In this document: positions 48,679 through 60,200 of the stretch, piece by piece
How positions within the stretch are numbered: position 1 is the first letter of the stretch
Layout: each line of letters opens with the position of its first letter
Assembly (NCBI GenBank): GCA_017163975.1
Contig: JAFFSR010000239.1
Span: forward strand, 7,068,001-7,132,000
DNA length: 64,000 bases
Source of the DNA: Anastatus disparis
Taxonomy: Eukaryota > Arthropoda > Insecta > Hymenoptera > Eupelmidae
Direction: 5' to 3'
Notes under the pieces: model-generated
What the model was told of the DNA's origin: nothing
The model's input: only the letters and a program-made list of their open reading frames with translations
The model's database searches: none
Translations under genes and position numbers: made by a program

Positions 48679-51600
48679 ATGCAGAGTAGGTGGCTGCGAT
48701 GCTCGCTCGCGATCGCCTGGATAATAATAATAGCGAGTAATAATACAGTTTTATCAATCAAACACGATCGCAAAAATCAACATCGATCGATAAATCATCG
48801 AGAAGATATTATTAATAATAAAAATCATAAAATCATAGGACCTTTATTTGACTCGGGTAATACTAATGAAGATAAGAATAAAGTTATAAGTAAAAAAAAA
48901 TTATTGTTGGAAGATAGTGGATTGCTCGACAAACCGGTTGTTACAAACTCGAATGGAACTTTTAATAATATTGGTAATTTATTCACATGGGTATTTTTAT
49001 TTTCCTTAATTTTTAATTTACCGAAATGTGCAAGTACATTTTTCAAAGCATTAACCTGCTTTGAATAAAAATATTTTCAATGTTTTTAAATATTCGAAAA
49101 TTCAAAATTAATTTAGAAAATAAATTAATTTTTTATTTCTATTTCTAAATGAAAATTCATTTAAAGGCAGCACTCACGCGAATCTTCAGATGAAAAATCA
49201 AAGAATAAAAAAATCATTGCTAAATATGCGTGGTCCGGATATCTTCCAAGATTCAAACAGTTTAAATGATACTAATGAACCTCATGTGCGTAAAAAACGG
49301 ATCTCAGATGTGCCTTCAAGGAAATTTCGCTCCAATAAGAAGTCTCTTCCATACGTAATAAATTTTTATTTTCATCATTATAGTATTATATTTAATAATT
49401 TTTAATAATACCATATCATTCAATTATTAACTAATGTTTTTTAATATAAAATTATTTTTATTGAATTTATAAATTATAATTTAAATGTAACAAAAATAAA
49501 AATTGTTTTACTTTAAGAAATGATGAGATACCAATGTTGTTATAGCTTTCTAAGTTTTAAAAATAATAAATATTAGTATAAATAAGGTTGAAAAATTTGT
49601 AAAATTACAATATTGATAAAACTATCTATTTTAATCATAAATTCTATGTACAATTCAAAATATAATAAAAAAAAATAAAATCTAAAAGGGTCAACATCGC
49701 ATCGAAATGTTCAAAAGATTTTCGGCCGATGAAACGAATCCAGCCGATGAGAACGAGGCTGATTATTCAAATGCTTTTAGCGATCGTGAAATCGATGATG
49801 TACCTGGAGCTTTCCTCAATGACGAGATATCAAAAAAGCGTAACAGTCTCGAAGACGTTTATCCGGATGTTGTAAATGTTCCGAAATCTCGTAAAAGGTA
49901 CTTAAAATTTGTATTTTTCTTTACTTCCCTAAAAGCTTATATAAGACTAAGTAATCACTCTGAATGGTTTATCCAATAAAGATTAATAATTTTTCATTTA
50001 ATCATTTCAACAGAATTAATAAACTCATTTTAAAATTTAATAATTCTCGAATCGAATAAAAATTGAATCTTCAAATTAGCCTTTTTAAAAAACTTAAAGG
50101 AAACCATTCATTCTAAAACACATAGTCCTTTAGACCTTTCGGTACGTTTCCATGATCGACAAAAAAGAAACGAAGAATCAGAGGATAAGGAGGAAGAAGA
50201 AGAAATAGACGACAAAGCGGATACGGAAGAAGCTAAATGCAACAACAATAACGACGAGAACGAGGAAGAAGAAGCAGAAAATTATTATGAACAAGAGGAG
50301 GAGGAAGAGAGTCCGGAAATGTTAAATGACAAACAAAAGGAAATACTTCCGCCTGTCGACATCTTAAGCGATTCTAGCCAAGTACAAGAGTTAGTTTTTT
50401 TTCTTTATAACGTTATAAAGATTTTTCTCTTTCTTTAAAATTAATACATTTTTTTCAAAATTTAAAAAAATTAAAAATAACTATTGTTTTAGTATTAATT
50501 TTTGTATTTAGGAATTAAAATTAATAAATTCTATGTGATTGTATTTTATTTTGAATTAATTTTTCATATTGCATTATAAAATATTACCAAAAATCTTTAT
50601 TTTTATTTGGCAGATCTTCAGATAATGAAAATATTCATAATTCAAAATTAAATAGCAGAGCAAATATTAAAGATGAAGATAATTTGCGTTCTTCGAAGGC
50701 AATAAATTCTGCTAAATTTAAACAATCCAAAAGAACGAAGTCAAATAAATTCAGCGAAGTTGGAGCCAAAGTAAATAAAAAATTAAGCACTCATGATATA
50801 GCTTTATCTCAGAAAAAATTTAAGCCAAAAGAAAAAACAAGAAAAAGACCACCTCATAAAAAAGCACCCGTAAAATCATTATCGAAAAATACCAAATTTA
50901 AAAATAAACCGCCCGAAAGTTCAAATATGGAAGAAAATAATTTGAACGCACGTAACGTTGAAGAAAATGAATGTGTTATTGATGAAGAAGAGAATTCAGA
51001 AGAAAATATAGAAAATTCAAAAAGGAACACACAAGTCGACGTTAATAAAAATAAAAAATTAGCAAAATTTTCTAATTTAAATGAAAACGATCGAACTATT
51101 GAGGAATTAAAAGAAATGGTGGGAAAATTAATTGTAAAAGTAAATATTATTTTATTTCATAATCTTAGCTTGTTGTTAAATAAGACTAGTAAAAATATAA
51201 AGTCATAGAATTTCAATGATTTCTTATGAAGGTTGAAGATTTACATAATCTAGTATCTGAAATGAGGGCTACAAGAGTTGATCGAGCTCAATTATCCGGC
51301 AAACGTGAGCTATAAAATATTTTTATACATATAATTTGGTATTATTATAAAATACTTATTTTAGAATCTTTTAGTTTAATGAAATAAGTTCCAAGTTCCA
51401 AGTTGAATTTTAGGAAAGAACTTTTCTTTACTTTTCTTTATTTATTGTGACCAAATATTATTCAATTTTTTATCTAATTTGTATGTAAATGAAAAAATAC
51501 ATTATTACTTAATATTTTAATAATTATAGTTGACACAATTTTATTTATAAAAATAATTGTAATTATACGTAAAAAATCATGTAAAAGTCCACTACTCCTA

Positions 51601-51894
51601 TTTATATAATTTATTTCCATAATCATTTGTTTGTGAATTAACATAAATTGAAAATAAATTTTATAACTTTTTAATCAAAATTAATTAAAAATAAAATAAT
51701 TATAGACATGTATTAAAAAAATGCCAAAAATTTTTTCCAATGAACAACAAAAATGATTGGATAAAATGTTTCTGTCCATAGGTAGAAGAAATAGGAATTA
51801 TGATCTTCCTCGTCGTCGTCGAAAAATTATGGATGTAAGCAATGACGATGACATACCTGGATTCTATAAACAAAATGGAATGATTACAGTGTAA
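48679..51894 (+). CDS. Secreted, highly charged protein with many dibasic sites (unrecognised, granin/prohormone-like)
   Basis: Seven exons (48679-48973, 49167-49354, 49689-49910, 50100-50389, 50614-51139, 51232-51304, 51782-51894) join in phase into 568 residues ending at a TAA. The chosen start gives a signal peptide: MQSRW, then a hydrophobic core (LAIAWIIIIAS) and a likely cleavage near NNTVLS. The rest is disordered and polar. It has dibasic or tribasic sites (VRKKRIS, ISKKRNS, KSRKR, DRQKRN), an acidic block (DKEEEEEIDDK, EEEEAENYYEQEEEEES), a lysine-rich block and a short heptad-like helix (RTIEELKEMVGKLIVKVEDL). Two similar motifs, DDVPGAF and DDIPGFY, occur. I recognise no family. 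The combination recalls secretory-granule proteins and prohormones, but that is inference. The exon 3 donor (TTT|GTATTT) is weak and the least certain border. Confidence 0.65.
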
Positions 51895-54241
51895 ACTGTA
51901 ATGTAGATACTAAAAAATTTTGTTTATTATCCTATGATTTAAAAAAACTGTACTCGCACGTAATCTTCAATAGCAACCAAATAAGAACCCGGAGACATTA
52001 AAAAAAAATTTTTTTTTATAGTAAACTTCTTTTGATACACGTGAAAAATATCTGTTATGAGTGTATACGTACTTTTAATTTTATTATAATACTTGTGTAA
52101 AAATATATTTTTAAGATAGTCTTACATTTTTTAATATTTTTGTATGTCAAGTTTTTAATATTTGCTTATTATCAAACATGTGCTTGGAAAGAATGTGCAC
52201 AAATCTATTTTTTGATAGTTTATAAGGACTTAATAATAACTAGATAATTTTAAAAATATAAATTGTTTTATACATTATTTCATCATCCTTCTTATATCAT
52301 TCAAAAAAAAAAATATTTAATCAATATACTTAAAATCTTCCATTATACTTTCAAGTGATAGATACTCAAATTTTTTATAACAATAAAGGAAAAATTTGAT
52401 TAAATATGTCCACCATTGGATTCATTAAATCAATACTTACTCATCAAATTTAACACTAGGGAATTAATCAGGTTTCAAAATAAAATAAATATATGTAACA
52501 AATCGCATGGAGTTTTATTTTTTTTTCTCATCTCATTAGCAAGTACATAATATACACAATTGAATCATATCATTCATTATTGATCTCTCACGGATATTCA
52601 CAGTTGACGAGCGCGCACAGTGTCACATGGAAATTTAAACTTGTATTAAAAAGAAATTTATTGTAATTGTATTCAAATTATCACTGAAGAATACACGGTC
52701 AACAATAATAATTAAACTTGTTTATGACAGTATATTGTAATTTTTGGATTTGATAAATTAATATGGATTGTTGAGCATTGATTTAAATCGTATTTCTTTA
52801 CTTAAAAATTTGATATTTTAAATTATATTGATGAAATTAATATTTAAAATAAATATTAAAAGTGCATACAAATTTTAAAAATTGTTTACATTATCAATAT
52901 ACATTTAGAATGGACTATAATTTTTTCTTATAAAATTTTCAAGATAAATTTTTAAAAATTGTGTAACATTTGTGCTCATAATTAAATAATAAAAAAAAAA
53001 TCATAATTTCTGATGTTTCTGTAAATTGGTTAGGAGTGCCTCCTTATTTTCCTTCTCGTTAAAAAAAATTCATAAAATTTGTACAGCCATGTTTGGTAAA
53101 AAAAATTAAAAATAGACCCGCGCGCATGAGCTTCATTGATTTAAGAAACTTTGACCTCAAAACTCGACGACAATAACTTCTCTTTGAACACGTCAGCATC
53201 TATTAACAAAATTTTTGCGACAGGAAAATTCTGCCTGTACGAGTTTTCGGGTTCATAACTTTCATTTTTAACTCAACTAACATCCTCTCACACTGTACAG
53301 TATTTATACAGCTAATTACGCTTTACAAAAAGTAAAAAAAATGAATGTTTCGTCACGCACATGCGACGTTAGTATCTCAAACAAATTAGCTATGAATGTT
53401 GTCGATTTATTACATTATTTTATTTTTCATTTTTTTTTGTAAAAAGCAGAAATTGACGAATATTACACGAAAAATATTTGTATATCACGTATTCGGGCGG
53501 TTTTTATCAATTTTTTACTTACTTTTTTTTGTTTGTTTTATAATTAAGCTGAATACATGCTTGAACTACTTTGAAACATAAATTAAAAATATTTCCTTTG
53601 TATTGATGGTTTTTAATAAATGACAATATTTCATTGACTTTAAAAAATATAATCTCTTGCCCAGTATAGTATTTTGTTGTTTAAAGAGCTCTTTTTGTAA
53701 ATTTTCTTCTTATTTGCATTGATTGCAACAGAAAAAAATGAGTAAAACATTATTAAATAGATACGATACTGAATTTTTTAGAACCGAGCAAAATTTAAAA
53801 TAAAATATTCAGTATTAATTGAGAAAACGTTTGTTTTTAAAATTGTTATAACTTCCAAATTAATCTCGGCGATGGATGGATTCGATTCCTCATTCATTTT
53901 TTTATCTTAAAAAAAAACGTTAGTTTAAATTGTGCCGTATCATGCGTCTTATAAAAAGTTTGCACATTTTTAACAGTATCAAATCGCTACAAAGTTTACA
54001 AAAAATTTCCGAGCGTAAGATGATTATTTACATGTTTTTTTTTATATGTATGCATATTTTAATAGTTTTCTTAGAAACTTTTCAAAATTCAACGTCATTA
54101 GGTTATCGTTGATTTCCATTTTTATTTTTTCTTAACTAAAATAAACGTTGAGCTTACAGAAAAAACGCTCTTTCTTTATAGTTAAAAAACTGGTAATGAC
54201 GGTGTGGATCATTTTCTATTACTTTCTCATGTTTATATTTT
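51895..54241. other. Convergent intergenic region, no gene seen
   Basis: It holds the 3' flanks of the secreted-protein gene (+) and PPP4R1 (-). It is AT-rich, and no exon, RNA or repeat was recognised. Confidence 0.5.
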
Positions 54242-57200
54242 TTAAGAATATGGATCGAATTCCTGACTTGCGAAGATGCGTACATCTCTGTCGCAATCCG
54301 TTTGCATTACGCTTAATTTTTGTTGTACTTCAGTCATCAATTCAGGAAAATTTTCAGCAAAGTCAGCTGTAAAAATAAAAATATTTATGTAAATTAAAGT
54401 TACCTTTTATTTTACGAAAAAATTTTTAATCATCACAAAGAAGGATGCCCATGATGTAATTTGTAAAATCTTAGTAATTATTAGTTAACTTTGGATTGTG
54501 GAAAAAAAATTTAATCATTCTTTTATTTGTTTTAAACATTAAAAAAAAATTTTTATTTTTGTGATTTTAATCGTTTGTTACTTTCATTTTCACATATTAT
54601 TACTTTTTAAAAATTTTCATATTTATACTAAAAGTCACGACTAATAACAGTTTTGTATATATTTTTGCATTTCTTTATGTGTTTGTGGATATCCTCCTTT
54701 GAGAAATTATAACTATATATGAGATTTAATTGGAAACTTACAATGTAGGAATAAAATTTATTTTATTATTTTTAATAGAATATAAACAAAATATTTTAAT
54801 GTAACTTACGTATGTTAACAACGTCCCTAGCAAGAGTCCTAGCAACGACCAATCTGACATTAGGGACTTTATCAAAGGAGAGTTCTAATAGATAAGGAAG
54901 CAGCTCTTCTGCAAATACTTTACCGCTGATTGCTTTACAATTAGCGATTTTTGAACAAATGATGGCGTAAGTTTGTCTTATTATCCATCGTTCGGAGGCT
55001 CGTTTAATTAATGTTTGTCTCATACATTGAACCAATTCAACTGCCATCATTGTATCGCTACCAGTAAACAAATACGCTATTGTATTGACCAACTATAACA
55101 AAAATTTAAAAGAAAATAAATTAATGTATTTTAATAATCAAATTAAATATAATTAAAATAATAACAAATCTTAACTCACGCCATCTATTGCTCCTAATCT
55201 AACAGCTGCGATTCTATCCTGCATGAGATCCAGCAACATAGGAGCGATGTAGGTTGCCACTTCATTGTGTTGATATAAGACTAACATCTTAGATAATTGC
55301 TTAACTAATTCTTCTTTTAATCTCCAATTCCATTTACTATCAGTAGCCAAAAAATCATCGAGTTTTTCCAGGTACTGTTCGCGATCCTTTGGATGTAACA
55401 CTTCAAGAAATGTAGCAAAGTGTTTCAGGGCGCCTATTTTGACTTCGTCAAGATCTTTGATAAAACCATTAAAAATTGGTACGAGATCGCGTGCCGTATA
55501 TTCTGCTTCAATGATGATAGCAATCTCATGTATGCTGGAAGCCAATGTACTCCTAACTTTCCATGGTACTGCACTAGCAAGACGTCGATATGCATCCTAA
55601 AAATGAATTTTAATTTTTAATAGTTCATTATGTTTTTGTTTTTAGTTTTTCCTACTGTAAAGTTTTTTTCTTTTAAAAATTTTGTAATTTTGTCTGTAAT
55701 TGAGTGAATGATTTTTTAAATTATTAAAAGTAATTTCAGTCTCAATGTAAAATTGGTTTTTAACATTTTGTGTTTCATTATTAACAATCACAAGTTATTT
55801 TTGTTAATCTAAAGTTTGAGTTCTAGCTATTTGAACATTAAACTTAGCTAGCTGCTTATGTTACTGATGCGCAGTAGATGTAACTTATAATGACAATATA
55901 ACGATGAATGTTTAATCTTTAGTATGGCGATGCATATAGCAGCTGTATGTAGAGATACACGTATAGTACAGAAAAAATAAGAATTTTCTATCGCTTTATT
56001 TATTAACAATCGTCTAAATCGAGAAACATTTTTGTACATACTTATTTAAATTACTTTATAATCTATTATGTATAAATAATTATAAAAAAGGTTGCTGAAA
56101 TAGTTAATCAGTTGTTACTACTTGAGCTATGTCAAAATTAACATTAATTTTTTATGATATCTATGTGATAAAAGATGATAAAAATTTATGAATTTCATAT
56201 GTATAGGTTAAAACCTACTCCACAAAAGTTTCTTAATTCGAGCCATTATTAACAAATGAAACAACAAAACTTTAATATCATACAAATATTTATTCTACGC
56301 TTAGCTGCCATATGTACGATTATACTGCTAACAACTGTTATCTGACTAGTAATCATGTTTTTACTGAGCAGTGATTTGTAATAATGTCTAAAACTATTAT
56401 TTGCACCAATAACATTGTACTGTAACCTTATGTAAATAAAAATATAAGAACTCTATTTTTAAAGTTTTAAACTTTTTAAAATATTTTAAAAAATTTATTG
56501 GAAAACATTGAAAGATCAAAATTAATTACAATTTGATCGGTTAATATTTAATTTAAAATTCAACGTACCTTAAGACGATACCAGTTTTCTTTTCCTAGTG
56601 TTAAAACGACAGCTGGAAAACTGAAAGCACAATGGTAATCTAGGTCTGGACCAACATCATTAGATGAAGACTCCGAATCAGCCATTGAAACGAAGTGATC
56701 GATTAGAACGCGTGGAACTATTTCGTCAGCATCTTCGTCATTTTCAATGTTGTTTAAATTTGAAAAACTAACATTGGAAAAAGAACTTTGATCCAATGAA
56801 ATAGTACTTACATCAATCGTTTCATTAACAGTAAAAGTTTCATTACCACCAGGAACACCGACAAAGTCAATATACCTACTGTATTCTGGCAAATCACTTT
56901 TATTCGTTTTTGACCTCACTGTTTCCAATAGTTTTCTAATTGTAAGTTTTGGTCGTTTTATAACATTATTGTCACATTTATTCGGACTTAAACAATTGCC
57001 GTCTTTACATTTGTTTTTCTCTTCCTCCTCTTCACATTTCTCTTCTCCACCCTCATTATTTTTGTCTGCATCAGCATTTGTTTCTTCTTCATCTTCATCT
57101 TCATCTTCTTGTTCTTCTTCATCATCATCTTCTTGTTCTTCTTCTACTTCCTTTGAACATTCTTCATTTTGATTTTTATTCTGTAGTAAGATTTCGTGTT

Positions 57201-60200
57201 CATTGTTGTCTTCATGCGGCTGTTGTTGCGCATTATAATCATTACTATCCTGTCGCTGCTCATTATGGTTATCGGTATTATCGTTGTTGTCTTGTGCTTG
57301 ATCATTGTTAGGATCCACTGAGAACAAATAAATTTTTTTTAATGAAAATTAAGTAAATTATTTTAAAAATTCCAAATATTCAGAAAAAAATATTCACCAT
57401 CAATACTATACATATGAAAAAGTTTAGGGTTCCTCCATCTTCCAACGAGAGGAACCTCTGTTGATTGATTCGTTTCATTTTTTTTTTCACCGATAATTGA
57501 ACTGACCAATTCTGGATCAAGAGGCATATCCGGAGGATTGTAATAGTACTTGAAGAGATTGAAATTTTCATACTCATCCCTGGTCTTATTAATTAATGGT
57601 TGTTTATTCTCCTTTTTCTATAAATGTAAAAAAACAGGTGTTAAATATTTTTAGAATTAGTTATTTTATCACATGTTTATAATTTATATATTTACAAGAA
57701 AGACTACTAACGATATATTTCCCACGTAGAAAAATCAACCTGTCCTCTAAAGGTTGTCCGTACTAAACACATAATATTGAATAATTTAAAATAATTTAAA
57801 AAATAACTATTTGCTAAATATAGCTAATACTTACTTTCCAATCAAACTCATCTGAACTGCACCATTTGTCAAGTGTAAGATTTTCTTTAAGTATATCACT
57901 ATCTTTGGCAACAGGAACTCTGAAATCGTTAACATAAGATTTATATTAAAAATTAATAAACTTACAATTATAATAAAAGCATAGAAAAAGTGAAACAACT
58001 TACACGTTGAATATAGGCCAACCACGCTCATTCTCGTGTACAAGCACAAGCTCGCCTTTTTGATCACAGATGAGCTCATGGAATTGCTTAGCAAAAGTTG
58101 ATATAAAAGGTCCTAGTATTTCGTAAGCCGAGCGACGTACCCAACGAGAATCATCACGTAAATGTCTCACAAGAAGTTTTGATAATAGTACACGACGTAC
58201 TAAACGTGGTACACAACGCGCTACTGACATCATCACGTCCACTGAAGTCTTACGCACACCCCAGATATTGTCCAGGCATAAATTTGCATACGTCTGCAGC
58301 TATTTACATAGAAAACAAAATTTAATGAATTTTTCCCTTTGATTTAACTTATTATACTTTTATTTAAATACAAAATTAAATCCAAAGACTTTTATAAAAT
58401 TAAAGAATATAATAAATTATTATAATAAAACTTTAAGGTCATTCATAATATTTTTTCAAGTATTTCAATAAGGATGGATAAATTCATTTTTAACACAGTA
58501 TAAAAAAAATACAGATAAATATTTTACAAAAATTTTAAACTATCAATTCAAACATTGTTTTGATTATCGTGCAAGAAGCGTTATAACCATTACAATTTTA
58601 TTTTTAATTGAATATTAAATAAATTTTGCATTTATTGTAATCATTATATTAAAAATACGTTAACTTACTAATTTATTGTAAACCGTTACAGTGGACATTA
58701 TCGTGCAGAACTCGCCCATAATAGAGGCACAAACTCTCCTGACAAAAAAACCTTCGCTCTGACATAATTCGAGAAACTGATCGAGAAATAATTTTTCTGC
58801 TAGTTCATTTCCTATGTATGGATTAACCTTCGTCATGAGCTGCGAATAAAATAAAAAATAATTATCAAATAGTAAAAAATAAATAATATTTATAATAATT
58901 ATTGAATTGCTTGATTGAATTACTTTCTAAAACTATGAAATTTTTTAAAAGATAGACACTATTTATATAATTTACATATATTAATATAATTTACAGGCGC
59001 AATTACTTGAATTAAAACACAAATATATTTTTAAACTCAAGTACGAATTTCATAATCAAATTTTATATCTAATTTTCAACGGATATTTTCTTTTGATGAA
59101 TATCATCGAACTGTTCCGCACATCAAAGCTGGCTGTGATATGCATTTTCAAGTGCACCATATCACAACCACTCTGACGGGCGAAACAGCCGAGTATCTTC
59201 GTGAAATTTCACTATTACAAACTTAACACAATGCAAACGATGCATTTACAAAATTTACGCAACAATTGTATTATTAATTTCATATAATTATTTTAACATT
59301 GCAAACTTGTGGTGAAGTATAAATTTTATTCATTATTTTTAACATTCCGAAGTACATTTGACAATAATATCTTCTTCTAGAATAAGTAAAATTTTTTTTT
59401 TAATTTTTGTAAAAAAAAGCCATTTTGTATCAACATCAACTACCATTTTGTCAAAACATCAATGTGCATAGAAATATTTTTAGTTGATACTGTACATGTA
59501 TGAATATATATATATGTGTGTATATATATACACAAGCTCGACGAATGACGAGAAAGAGCCCACACGACGACACAAAAAGGAGAGGGAAAAAGGGAGTAGT
59601 CCTCTATAAACATATTCAAGGAAAAAAGAAGCGTATACATATATATACATATATATATATACTACACATATACTGACTGAGTGTGTCCCACGGATTTGAT
59701 TCTGCGAAATCGGCGGCAGCTAAGGCAGCTAAGTCTCTTTTCTCATACACACACATATATAAAACATATACAAGTAATATACGAAGGTAGAAGAAGCCGG
59801 CTCCGCAGAATCCGGACGGCCCTGAAGCGGACACCGGTCTTTCTTTCTCTTTCTTTCTTTAGTACTCACTCACATAGTTTCCCCTTAAAACGAATGAGAG
59901 GGGCGCACTGAATTTCAAGGAGTGGGGATTTACTAAAGAGAGAAGGAGAAAACTTTCCTTGGAAGAGGCGGGATCCATCCTTTATATAGTTTTTTTTCGT
60001 TTCTTTTTTGTATTTATTAAATTTTTTTAAATTTTGTACCAAAGTTTTGTTATTTATAAGTAACGTAGATATAAATGTTTTTTTCTTTTTTTAATATATT
60101 TTTTCTTCGAGTGATTAATTTAAATTATAAAGCGTGACCTTTCATTAATTTTAGATATTTTTCTTTCTTGGACATTAAATAATTTATAATTCGAAAAATA

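Noticed and set aside
56969..57311. Plus-strand Ser-, Leu- or His-rich ORFs
   Set aside because: They are antisense frames of the acidic repeat tract in the PPP4R1 exon.
59690..59820. Possible seventh miRNA hairpin in the cluster (inverted GATTCTGCG)
   Set aside because: The loop is about 80-100 bases, only about nine consecutive pairs form, and it has no miR-2 or miR-71 seed.
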